From: Chara braunii
Lineage: Eukaryota; Streptophyta; Charophyceae; Charales; Characeae
Direction of reading: 5' to 3'
Assembly: GCA_003427395.1 (NCBI GenBank)
Contig: BFEA01000105.1
Coordinates: forward strand, 957,639 to 986,457
DNA length: 28,819 nucleotides
This document shows, one piece after another, positions 18,801-27,071 of this stretch; the stretch's first letter is position 1, and every line of letters starts with the position of its first letter. The notes under the pieces are model-generated. The model was given only the letters and a program-made list of their open reading frames with translations, had not been told where the DNA came from and ran no database searches. The position numbers and the translations under genes were made by a program.

Positions 18801-19083
18801 ATGCTCGATCCCAATTCAACTGAATGGAGTGACTCTGGCTTGGACTGAAGGAGTAATAGGAGGAGATAAAAGGAAGAGAGAGGACGAGAGGAGGAGGAGA
18901 GGCGGAGCAGGGAGAGGAGAGTAGAGGTAAGAGAAAGGAGAGAGACATATGAGAGGAGGAGCGGACAGAGAGGCGAAAGAGAGGAGGGAGGGGAGAGGAA
19001 AGAGAAATGGGAGAGGAAAGAGAAAGGAGAGAACGGTAGAAAGGTGGAGAGAGATATGAGCAGTGACGGAGAGAAGCGAAGAA

Positions 19084-19665
19084 ATCAATCAGTCGATCTA
19101 ACGATCAATCAATTGAGGAAGGTGCAGGATCAGAGGTTGTTCGAAGGTTATGATCAATAATCAGTCGATCTAGCGATCAATCAATTGAGAGATCGATCAC
19201 TCTCTCCATCCTCTTATTCACTAGCGTTCATCCATCTATCAATCCTTCAATCAGTGCACAATCAATCACTGAGCAATTAACCCATCAATCAACCGACCAA
19301 TCAACCGACCAATCAACCGACCAATCAACCGACCAATCAACCGACCAATCAACCGACCAATCAACTGGTCAGGTCAATCAATGAAGTGACCAAGGAATCA
19401 ATCAACCGATCAATCGATGAATGAATGAATGAATGAATGAGTAAATGAATGAATGAATGAATGAATGAATGAATGATGGAATGATCGAATCAAATCCATC
19501 AACCAGCCACCGAATCAATAGATCGATCGATCAATAAATGAATCTATTCCGCAAGCAAGCAATCGATCAACCATTCAATCATCTGCAGTCATCAGCCATT
19601 TACATCAACCAATACGTGATCAATCAACCAATCAATCAATCAATCAATTAATCAATCAATCCATT
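19084..19665. repeat. Degenerate AATC/GAAT tetranucleotide region
   Basis: Many ATCAATCA motifs. It includes a regular 12-bp array, CAACCGACCAAT, from about 19288 to 19364, and a GAAT tract at about 19418-19476. Confidence 0.9.
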
Positions 19666-19750
19666 TCAACCCTCTAGGGACTTGCCACTTTGAGGTGAAA
19701 AACGAGATTACCCCTTCCGTCCGTTTAACCCCCTTTTAATTAACCCCTTT

Positions 19751-19860
19751 TAACCCTAAAACCCTAAATCCTAAATTCATTCTGGAATCCCCTCTCAACC
19801 CCTTTTGTCGCTTTAACCCTGAAACCCTAAATCCTAAATCCATTCTCGAATCCCCTCTCA
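19751..19860. repeat. Telomere-like CCCTAAA motifs in a 63-bp tandem duplication
   Basis: TAACCCTAAAACCCTAAATC then CTAAATTCATTCTGGAATCC recurs 63 bases later with few changes. CCCTAAA is the plant-type telomere repeat. With only two per unit this is an interstitial trace, not a telomere. Confidence 0.75.
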
Positions 19861-20029
19861 AATTTTGCAGCTTAATTTTTTAATCTTGTTTTTGTTCCTC
19901 ATTTCTTTTTCATAATGGCTTTCCTGGCAAATCGATTGTATCTTACCTAACGAATTCCTTGCTTCCCCCCCCCCCAAAAAAAAATAAAATAATATAAAAT
20001 AAAATTGTATCTTAACTTTTTCCATTGCA

Positions 20030-20224
20030 ATGTCTGGCAATGTGTCCGATTACTGTGCAGCTTCGTCGACAAAGAGAATCACCAGCCATTCTGTGGCAGC
20101 AGAAAGAAAAGAGGCGATTTCTTTTTTCTCTTCTTTAAGAGACCATTTCTCTGAGAGTAAATTGCTTAAATGGAGTAAAAACAAAAATGCGTACGTAGAG
20201 TCGACTGACGATTTCGACGGTTGA
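20030..20224 (+). CDS. Short unrecognised frame upstream of SLBP
   Basis: A 64-codon ATG frame ending in TGA about 260 bases before the SLBP start. It is rich in Ser, Lys and acidic residues and shows no motif I recognise. It could be an upstream ORF in a leader, part of an upstream exon, or chance. The 20225-20330 stretch after it contains loose GATTGACGATTG-like repeats and then runs into the GATA/GA microsatellite. Confidence 0.15.
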   Translation: MSGNVSDYCAASSTKRITSHSVAAERKEAISFFSSLRDHFSESKLLKWSKNKNAYVESTDDFDG

Positions 20225-20336
20225 AGATCGACACGATTGACGCCATTGAGAATTGCGTAAAGAGAGACGATTGACTGAGGATTGGCACTAGCTCAGAGAG
20301 AGCTGTTGAGGATTGACGATTGCTTAAGAGTGTAGA

Positions 20337-20383
20337 GATAGATAGATAGATAGATAGATATAGATAGATAGATAGATAGATAG

Positions 20384-20454
<71 letters not shown>
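20337..20454. repeat. GATA, CA and GA compound microsatellite
   Basis: GATA units to 20384, a short CA stretch, then about 30 GA units to 20454. It ends only 32 bases before the SLBP ATG, so it probably lies in the 5' leader or core promoter. Confidence 0.95.
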
Positions 20455-20457
<3 letters not shown>

Positions 20458-20486
20458 GATTGGTTAAAGAGTGTGGGAGGGATGCA

Positions 20487-21182
20487 ATGGTGGATGTGGC
20501 GGATGACCACAGTAAGAGTGTGCATGCTGTGAAAAACTTGCACAGTAAAAGAACACCAGCGTCGTCAGCATGGGGAGATGAACCTGTTGAGGATTTCACG
20601 GACAAGTTCACAGTGAAGCGGCCGCGGATCGAGAAGAAACCGAGGGAGACCGACAAGCATCGAATAAGTCAGCGGCAAAAGCAGATCGACTTTGGCAAGA
20701 ACACGCTGGGTTATGGGAGGTACTTTGAACTTGTTCCTCGAAAAAAGAGGAAACGTGGAGATCCGCAGACGCCTGATCCTTACCAAGTCTGCAGCAAGCG
20801 CAGTTGGGATGGTCAGGTGCGCAAATGGCGGCGCCTCCTTCACGAGTACGATCCGCCCAGCGATGGTGAGAAGGATGTAGACGGCGATGCGGATGCTAAC
20901 AAGAGCACCAAATCTGACGACGACGACGATGTCAACGACGACGACGATGTCAACGACGACGTTGATGACATGTGCTCGGTACAGAGACAAGAGCGCAATC
21001 TGGTGGCTGAACCTATCATGCCAGGTGGCGAGCAAGAGGAACAAGAGCGCAAGGATGCAGCAGAACAAGACAAGGACAAGGACAACGAAGAAGATGGGCA
21101 ATCTCCGCCGGAAGATGAACTGACATGCGAAGATGATGAGGATCCATGGGAGAGAGCAACGAAACTGTATGCGTATACATAG
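20487..21182 (+). CDS. SLBP: Histone RNA hairpin-binding protein (SLBP), intact single-exon frame
   Basis: Predicted 231-residue protein. SLBP binds the conserved stem-loop at the 3' end of replication-dependent histone mRNAs and drives their processing, export and translation. Residues about 54-125 match the SLBP RNA-binding domain in order: ETD, then RQKQIDFGKNT, a Y..RY motif, VPR, a TP pair and SWDGQVRKWRRLLHEYDPP. In animal SLBP the TP belongs to a TPNK motif whose Thr is phosphorylated; here it reads TPDP, so Thr-Pro is kept and Asn-Lys is lost. KRPRIEKK and RKKRKRG are likely nuclear localisation signals. The C-terminal half is low-complexity and acidic, with Asp runs followed by Glu/Asp/Lys. 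I chose the ATG at 20487 because an in-frame TGA lies at 20457-20459; an upstream coding exon cannot be excluded. The frame ends in TAG. The domain is uninterrupted by introns. A GATA/CA/GA microsatellite lies just upstream and an AAG array just downstream. Family assignment is secure; expression is unknown. Confidence 0.9.
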   Translation: MVDVADDHSKSVHAVKNLHSKRTPASSAWGDEPVEDFTDKFTVKRPRIEKKPRETDKHRISQRQKQIDFGKNTLGYGRYFELVPRKKRKRGDPQTPDPYQVCSKRSWDGQVRKWRRLLHEYDPPSDGEKDVDGDADANKSTKSDDDDDVNDDDDVNDDVDDMCSVQRQERNLVAEPIMPGGEQEEQERKDAAEQDKDKDNEEDGQSPPEDELTCEDDEDPWERATKLYAYT

Positions 21183-21215
21183 ATGGACAGGCAACATAGA
21201 CACAGCCACAACCAC

Positions 21216-21279
21216 AAGAAGAAGAAGAAGAAGAAGAAGAAGAAGAAGAAGAAGAAGAAGAAGAAGAAGAAGAAGAAGA
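21216..21279. repeat. AAG trinucleotide microsatellite
   Basis: About 21 AAG units, starting 33 bases after the SLBP stop codon, so probably in the 3' untranslated region. Confidence 0.97.
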
Positions 21280-21314
21280 CAACTTCCTCTTCTAGAACAT
21301 TCACAGGGTGCTGT

Positions 21315-21775
21315 GGCCAGGGTCTGCTGGGACTGAACTGGAGTCACTAGGGTGCTATTGCCACATCAGCAAACTGAGCCTGATCAACGCTTCTGTGCTG
21401 ATGTGGCGAGCGTTCAGCTCCAGCTCCAGCGGTACACAGAGGGATTCCACGGAGAGCGAAGCTGCATTTTTGATGGATTCGTTGATTCCAGAAATACGCC
21501 GCAGGAATGTGACTTGTGGTGCAGCTGATGATCGCAGGTACACGCTCTTTTTTCCATGTCCAGGGTCTGCTGGGACTAAAGTGCACTAGGTGACCAAGTG
21601 AGCCTAATCAACACTGTTCTGTGCTGACGCGGCAAACATCCAGCGGTACACATAGGGCTTCCACATGGAGAGAAGCAGCGTTTTCGATCGACTCGTCGAT
21701 TCCTGAAAGTGCCGCAGGAAAGTGACATGTGGTGCAGCTGATGATTGCAGGTACACCACACACTCCTTCGAGGCT
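21315..21775 (+). repeat. Diverged tandem duplication of about 240 bp
   Basis: Copy 1 (about 21315-21552) and copy 2 (about 21557-21775) share CCAGGGTCTGCTGGGACT, then GTGCTGA.G.GGC, CCAGCGGTACACA.AGGG, CGTTGATTCC or CGTCGATTCC, and GGTGCAGCTGATGAT.GCAGG. Both end in GCAGGTACAC, a possible splice donor. Open frames are short and unrecognised. Confidence 0.8.
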
Positions 21776-22699
21776 TCTTTAAGCTGTCGTGGTCCTTGCG
21801 CATTAATTTCCTACGCGGAAGATTGCTGAAGTAGACAAGGTAGTTTTCATGTTTGTACCGTTGTGCGGTTGTAGATTATTCGACAGAATCAACACATATA
21901 GATATGGGTGTGGATGGCGTAATTGTTGTGCATCAACTTCGTACGGATAAGATGGTGTGGGGTCCTGGTCCACGGGGCACGAGGGGGTTGAGGGCCCCCC
22001 CAAGAGGGGCTGGAGGGCCCAAGGATGAAAGCATCCGTAGCGTGGAGCTGGCGAGCAAAAGCCTGTATGTTGCCTCACGAAGGGAATGAGCAGAAGTGAA
22101 TAGGAGGAGAAGGTCACTTTTTCTGTGGGGAGAGACGGAGGGGTGGGGTGGGGTGGGGGAAGAGGTGAGGGTTGGGATGCGGCCAAGCCAAGATCCTGTA
22201 AACAGCTTGATGATCATCTCTCATTTGGCATTGTTTTTTTTTTTTTTTTTTTTTTCCCTTCCCCCCGTGATGTTTTTTTGAAGCTTTGATTGACCATTTC
22301 CTTAGGCAATAAACAACACAGACCCTCAGCAGCCAGGACGGAATTGAAATGCAGAGAACAGCAGTGCCGTGCTCGGCTGACGCACACAAAAAGGGAGGGG
22401 ACACTACGACTCTCACTCGGATCAGAATACTGCTGGGAATGTGGCTAGATGCCGTTGGTCGTCAAGGGACATCCATGTGTGCCTAGATGCATTCGGACAG
22501 GGCTTGTTGTGGCCCTTTATATAGCACTTGGGTGTTTTTGATGCTGATGTTCTCGGTATCGTTTCGATTCGAATGGATGTCCGAAGGACTAGCCTTTCCA
22601 AATCTATGTGCATATCTATGTGGAAACTTAGAGGACATAACACGAGTGAATCGGGTGAGGAGTATTTGGGCTCTCTTCCACTGAACTGGAATGACATGT

Positions 22700-22704
<5 letters not shown>
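21776..22704. other. No supported gene
   Basis: Holds a G/C-rich block with a GGGCCCCCCC/GAGGGCCC inverted motif near 21980-22020, a poly-T run at 22232-22255, and AATAAA at 22307-22312, which could serve as a distant polyadenylation signal for an upstream gene. Frames overlap on both strands without motifs. Confidence 0.35.

Positions 22705-22758
<54 letters not shown>
22705..22758. repeat. CT microsatellite
   Basis: About 27 uninterrupted CT units. Confidence 0.97.
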
Positions 22759-22761
<3 letters not shown>

Positions 22762-22931
22762 ACTCTGTTGCGGCTCCGGGCCCCCTCTTCTCCATCTCAA
22801 TCAACGCAACTATTTCTTGACTTGGTTTCTGTCTCTGACATGTTCTTCTCTCTGTCCCTCCGCCTTGCTCTTTATGTCCGCAAGTCCATAGAAAGCTGCT
22901 GTGCTTTCAGCTCTCCGTGATATGTTGCCTG

Positions 22932-23282
22932 TCATCGCTGCTGCAGTCTATAAGTGTGGATGGTCTCAAGGCCTGGTCGTAGTAGGGCTACAGCAATGCG
23001 ATGCAATACTGCGAACGTGGGCAGGAACAAGATCGGAAACATAGACACGAACCCGGCCAGCAATGCAGGCTTTGCACAGGCAGGAATGTTGGCAGCAGCA
23101 AGGTGGATGACAATGTAGGGAGAAAAACCACAGCCAGGGGCCAATGCAGGGAAGGACCACGGCCACCCGAGCCTTGCCTGAGCGTACCCCTTCACCTCAG
23201 CAACACGACACGATACTGCGAATGTGGGCAGGAACATGAACGGAAACATAGACAGGAATCCAGGCAGCAATGCAGGCTGCAC
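22932..23282 (-). CDS. Hydrophobic open frame with two internal repeats, unrecognised
   Basis: A 116-codon minus-strand frame. Residues about 3-28 and 70-96 are homologous hydrophobic blocks (PALLPGFLSMFPFMFLPTFA and PALLAGFVSMFPILFLPTFA), long enough to span a membrane, separated by a Gly/Pro-rich linker. The blocks reflect DNA direct repeats at 22995-23072 and 23203-23280. Substitutions between the DNA copies leave the hydrophobic character intact, which is suggestive but not proof of coding. Confidence 0.25.
   Translation of the reverse strand: MQPALLPGFLSMFPFMFLPTFAVSCRVAEVKGYAQARLGWPWSFPALAPGCGFSPYIVIHLAAANIPACAKPALLAGFVSMFPILFLPTFAVLHRIAVALLRPGLETIHTYRLQQR
22995..23280. repeat. Direct repeat, two copies of about 78 bp
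   Basis: ATACTGCGAACGTGGGCAGG then AACATAGACACGAACCCGGC recurs 208 bases later as ATACTGCGAATGTGGGCAGG and so on, ending in CAGCAATGCAGGCT in both. Confidence 0.9.
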
Positions 23283-23292
23283 ATGTGGTTAA

Positions 23293-23697
23293 CGGGGACC
23301 CCCCAGTTTCAGCTCCTGGGTAACAGGTCCAAAACTGAAATTAGGCTTTGGGGGTGAAATTTTATGGTTTTTTTTTTTTTTTTTTTTTTTGCCTGTTTTT
23401 GTCTTACTTCAAGGTTGTTGTGTAACAAATTTGGTCTCATTTGGAGCACTGGAATTTCCTCTGATAAGACCATTTCCAAAAACGCTGAAAATTCTGAAAA
23501 TTCGCTGAACCCAAAATGTCATTCAAGTGCACTTTTGCCTTACTGTTTCACCCTGTTTTTATTTTATTTTTTCGTTTTTTTTCTAATGGTTTGTTAATAT
23601 GGTGTGCACTCTATGGAATGATGCAATTTTTGGTTAAAAAGGGCTTCTGGTTTTCTTATAAATAGCATTAAAAAAATGCTGAAATTTTAGGTCTCCG
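23293..23697. mobile_element. TTAA-flanked miniature inverted-repeat element
   Basis: The ends GGTTAACGGGGACC (23287-23300) and GGTCTCCGTTAACC (23690-23703) are inverted with one mismatch. Taking TTAA (23289-23292 and 23698-23701) as the target duplication leaves a 405-bp element with CGGGGACC/GGTCTCCG ends. TTAA duplication is the hallmark of piggyBac-type transposition, though the palindromic GTTAAC could also be part of the inverted repeat. Interior is A/T-rich and non-coding. Confidence 0.6.
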
Positions 23698-23875
23698 TTA
23701 ACCGCCTCTCACCCACCCCTCTGGCCGTCCCCCTTTGGACTGCATTTGCCAGACCCCCACACTCATGGGATTCTTTTTTTTTTTTTTTTTTACATTTATC
23801 GAATTCTTATGGCCATGCCGTGCTGCAATAGACTTGGGCAGCTATGAACAGGCACAACCGACTCCTGCTGCTGTG

Positions 23876-23909
23876 TCCTGCAGACTCCTGCTAGTCTGCT
23901 GCGGGACAC
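23876..23909. repeat. Small hairpin
   Basis: GTCCTGCAGAC and GTCTGCTGCGGGAC pair around TCCTGCTA. Confidence 0.6.
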
Positions 23910-24112
23910 TGTGGGGCCTGTCTGGAAAGTACTCTCCAGGGCCCTCCTGTCCCAGTCGACCTGACGTTGGTTGCCATTTTCGTTTACTCTTTTTTTTTTT
24001 TCTGTTAGACTGTAACCCATTTTATCCGCATCATTTTTTTTTCCGTATTGATTACAGAATTTGCCGGTGACACCACTTTTTGTTTGCCGGCACGTTGCGG
24101 CCTTTTCTTCAC

Positions 24113-24252
24113 TTTTCGGACAGGACGGCCTTTCAGGTATTTTTATTATCATTATCATCATCATAGTATTACGGGGAACCTGGTAGCAGACACATCCATG
24201 TTCAATGAGGGAACATGTGGGAGCTGCACCTGGACAGGATGGCCTTTCAGGC
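24113..24252 (+). repeat. Direct repeat GGACAGGACGGCCTTTCAGG
   Basis: GGACAGGACGGCCTTTCAGG near 24118 recurs near 24233 as GGACAGGATGGCCTTTCAGG. One difference in 20 bases. Confidence 0.8.
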
Positions 24253-24495
24253 GTTTGTTTGTTTGTTTGTTTGGCCCTTTTTTTTTTTTTTTTTTTTGAT
24301 AAAGTGGTAATTTGCTACTTTGGAGGCTGGCACTTTTCACATCCTTGTTCCTGGACTTTCTTTAAACATTTTTTACTTCTTTCGAACTGATGCAGGACAA
24401 CTTGGTAGGTTAGAGTTTCTGGCGAGATTCCGTCTTTTTTGGGTGTTCCTGCTCAGGCCTGTTTTTAATCTGTTGTAAGTTGGAATTGGCTGGCT

Positions 24496-24861
24496 TTGTT
24501 TGCTATGTGCGAGCCTTACCGTCTTCACCCGAATAGAACGCACGGTCATTATCGCTGCATCTGGACCGAAAGTTGTGCCAAGTACAACTATAATGACTGG
24601 GCGCGTTCCATTCGGATGAGGACGGCAGGAAAATTGAGGCACTGTGACCCATCTTTCTGGCGCTCTTTGTTGGATATCGCTTCCTTCTTCCCTGACTGGA
24701 TGGGCATGATCCTCCATGTCGAGGTCTGTGTTTGCAATTTCGTACGCACCTTAACTCCGACAATTGTAGCACACCCCTACGTGCACCCCGAGTCTCTTCC
24801 GCCTATTTGTGCTTTCTCTTTTACGCCATCCACCGCTCTCCCCTCGCCCACAGATCGATAA
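24496..24861 (+). CDS. Unrecognised open frame, exon-like
   Basis: A 121-codon frame that begins at TTG; the first ATG is codon 4. The first two thirds have a natural-looking composition with Cys, His, Trp and aromatic residues (CIWTESCAKYNYNDW, FWRSLLDIASFFPDWMGMIL), and no repeats. GAG|GTCTGT near 24722 could be a donor. I recognise no family. An opposite-strand frame overlaps, so coding remains unproved. Confidence 0.25.
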   Translation: MFAMCEPYRLHPNRTHGHYRCIWTESCAKYNYNDWARSIRMRTAGKLRHCDPSFWRSLLDIASFFPDWMGMILHVEVCVCNFVRTLTPTIVAHPYVHPESLPPICAFSFTPSTALPSPTDR

Positions 24862-25013
24862 ATTCTCTTGACTGTGATCCCTTGTCTTTTGCTCTCCCAT
24901 CTTTTGCTATGCCAGTAGGATGTTGGTCGCTTCACTGGTGATTAGACAATTTAGACGACCCAACTGACATTTGTTTTTCAGATGTCAAATATCAGATTTT
25001 GCTGTATGCATCG

Positions 25014-25091
25014 AGTGGGGCGACAAGATCAGCTTCCACTGGTGATTACCGTACCCACAAAAATTGCACGTTGGATGCATCGAGTTGTGCC

Positions 25092-25122
<31 letters not shown>

Positions 25123-25160
25123 AAAAAAAAAGACTGGGGCGACAAGATCAGCTTCTAGGA
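25014..25160 (+). repeat. Direct repeat GGGGCGACAAGATCAGCTTC around a C-run/A-run
   Basis: The 20-base sequence occurs near 25017 and again near 25136. A run of C then A at about 25089-25131 lies between them, as does a second ATGCATCGAGT motif. Confidence 0.85.
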
Positions 25161-25204
25161 ACACCAGATAGATGTCCTGACAAGCTGATGGCCAAGTGTT
25201 CGCT

Positions 25205-25312
25205 GCACTAGATTGCTCGCACTAGATTGCTCACACTAGATTGCTCACACTAGATTGCTCGCACTAGATTGCTCACACTAGATTGCTCGCACTAGATTGC
25301 TTTCACTAGAGT
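25205..25312 (+). repeat. 15-bp satellite CACTAGATTGCTCRC
   Basis: Seven head-to-tail copies with an A/G variable position, then a decayed copy (CACTAGAGTGATGG). A further CACGAGATTGCTAG lies at about 25353. Confidence 0.95.
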
Positions 25313-25719
25313 GATGGAATTAGTCTATATGGTGTTTTCAAGTGTGTGCTGCACGAGATTGCTAGCACAAGCCTTGCCCTGGTGGTTCTTCTGCAGTGCA
25401 AGGTCTCTCGAGCAGACAGGTCGATACTCTGGCGGTGAGATGTGGAGGATGAATACAAGGTGTGGGAAGATTATGACATTTCCTTGTGAAATTGAAGTTA
25501 TGCGGAACCTTTCGTCTTTTAAGATTGCAAAGTCTAGTATATAATTTTTTGTTTTTTTTGCCCTTTTTTTTTTTTTTTTGCCCCTGCTCCCTTGGCTGTG
25601 GTTTTGCAGGATGGTAGATAGGGACAGTGGGAATGTCGTTAATCCAACGAGCCCATCCATCATTTTTATCAAATTTCATGTTGCTCTTATTCTCAGTCTG
25701 TTTGGGTGTGTGTGCAACC

Positions 25720-25724
<5 letters not shown>

Positions 25725-25804
<80 letters not shown>
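25725..25804. repeat. CT then CA microsatellite
   Basis: CT to 25751, then CA to 25804. Confidence 0.97.
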
Positions 25805-25805
<1 letters not shown>

Positions 25806-25807
25806 GG

Positions 25808-25875
25808 CACACGGGGATGTGGGCAGCTGCCGCTCAACCACAATCAACGTGGGCAGCCTTGCGCGTAAGAGGCAC
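25808..25875 (+). repeat. Dispersed repeat ACACGGGGATG, copy 2
   Basis: ACACGGGGATGTGGGCAGC, GCTCAACC, CAACGTGGGCAGCCTTG and GCGTAAGAGG. Directly abuts the CA microsatellite. Confidence 0.65.
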
Positions 25876-25993
25876 AGTAAACGGGGAGCTGCAAGAACAA
25901 TGAAAGGGGTACCCCAAGAACAACCAAAAAACTGTCTAATATGTTGGACATCTCAAATGCTCTCGTTGTCTTCAATAGGATAAAGACTGCTTT

Positions 25994-26053
25994 GATCTGA
26001 ATCTATTCACCTGGGTGGAATTGGGGCTGTTGTGGGGAAAATCTAAAACACAC

Positions 26054-26097
<44 letters not shown>

Positions 26098-26390
26098 CTA
26101 TTGTACTTCATGTTGCTTGCTATAGAGGTGAAATTGTTTCATTGTTGGGTTGTCTGAACTCAAAAGGGTTTCGTTGTCTGTAATGGGATTAAATTATTAT
26201 GCGTTGATTTTGGATCTGTTCATCTGGGTGGAATAGGGGCTGTTGTGGCGAAAATTCAAAACACACACACACACGCACACACACACAGGTGTGTGTCTGA
26301 TGTTGCTTCTTATAGAGGTTAAGCTGTCTGAATTTTGGATCTGCTCATCTGGGTGGAAAAGAGGTTGTTGTGCTGACAGTTTACAGTACA
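25994..26390 (+). repeat. Three copies of a 60-bp unit, each leading into a CA tract
   Basis: ATCTG..TC..CTGGGTGGAA followed by GGGGCTGTTGTGG..AAAAT and then CA repeats occurs at 25994-26048, 26207-26262 and 26331-26390. TGTTGCTT..TATAGAGGT also repeats (26111, 26301). The CA tracts are 26048-26096, 26261-26287 and 26389-26401. Confidence 0.85.
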
Positions 26391-26420
26391 CACACACACA
26401 CACTCGCACAGGGCCCTGCT

Positions 26421-26483
26421 TCGGCGGCAGACGGGTGTGTGGGCACTTGGCGGCGCTGAACCACACAAACGTGGCCAACCTTG
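26421..26483 (+). repeat. Dispersed repeat, copy 3 (diverged)
   Basis: GGCGGCAGACGGGTGTGTGG, GCGCTGAACC and AACGTGGCCAACCTTGC parallel copies 1 and 2. It again follows a CA tract. Confidence 0.45.
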
Positions 26484-26796
26484 CATTTTCTATTATATTG
26501 TCTATCTATACTATTTCGTTATGGATGTTTTGTTATGATTTGTCGAGGAAATGAGAGAGAGAATTTGGGGTTTAGGGTTTATGAACACACTCGCACACAC
26601 ACTATGGCTCTTTGTACTTTTGACCAACTTCCCCTTGTAGATCTTTGTGATCCCTGTCTGATTGTGTTCTTGCGTTTTTCTTGCGAACGCAAACTTCAAC
26701 ATGGGAAACTCTGTAGGAGGGGTTAGGGGGTTGGAGGGCGGTGTAGGGGGGGGTTAGTGACTGCTTGTGGGGGTGATTTCTATCTGGCGGCTCTCT

Positions 26797-26930
26797 GGGA
26801 GCTGAAGAGGAAGGGTTACTGATCCCCCCCTACGCCGGTCGGGGTGCTGTTGGGAGGAAGGGTTGCTGATCATGACCGCGGTCGGGGTGCTCTTTTGGAG
26901 CTGAAGAGGAAGGGCTGCCGATTCCATCCT
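26797..26930 (+). repeat. Degenerate tandem repeat GGTCGGGGTGCT
   Basis: GGTCGGGGTGCT occurs twice (26839, 26881), each followed by a GAGGAAGGGYTGCYGAT block. GAGCTGAAGAGGAAGGG also occurs twice (26799, 26898). Confidence 0.8.
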
Positions 26931-27071
26931 GAGGCGAAGCCGGGTAATGTCCCCGGCGACTGTCCGTACTGTGTATCTGTGACACTGGACCCGGTTTCCA
27001 GCAGGTGCAGCTCCGCACCGATCGACGGCACCCATCAGTGGGCTGGTGCAACGGGGAGGGGACCCTCATAA
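26844..27071 (+). CDS. Short unrecognised frame
   Basis: A 75-codon frame with a Cys/His cluster (GCRFHPEAK..GDCPYC) of the kind seen in zinc-binding proteins, but the spacing matches no family I can name. It arises partly from the GGTCGGGGTGCT repeat. Minus-strand frames overlap fully. Confidence 0.12.
   Translation: MLLGGRVADHDRGRGALLELKRKGCRFHPEAKPGNVPGDCPYCVSVTLDPVSSRCSSAPIDGTHQWAGATGRGPS

Noticed and set aside
18460-18948. Glu/Lys/Arg-rich frames on plus strand and Ser/Leu-rich ones on minus
   Set aside because: Produced by the purine-rich tract; all frames are open for compositional reasons.
20565-21347. 260-codon minus-strand frame opposite SLBP
   Set aside because: It is an antisense shadow of SLBP, with a Leu run from the AAG microsatellite; the plus strand has a clear domain match.
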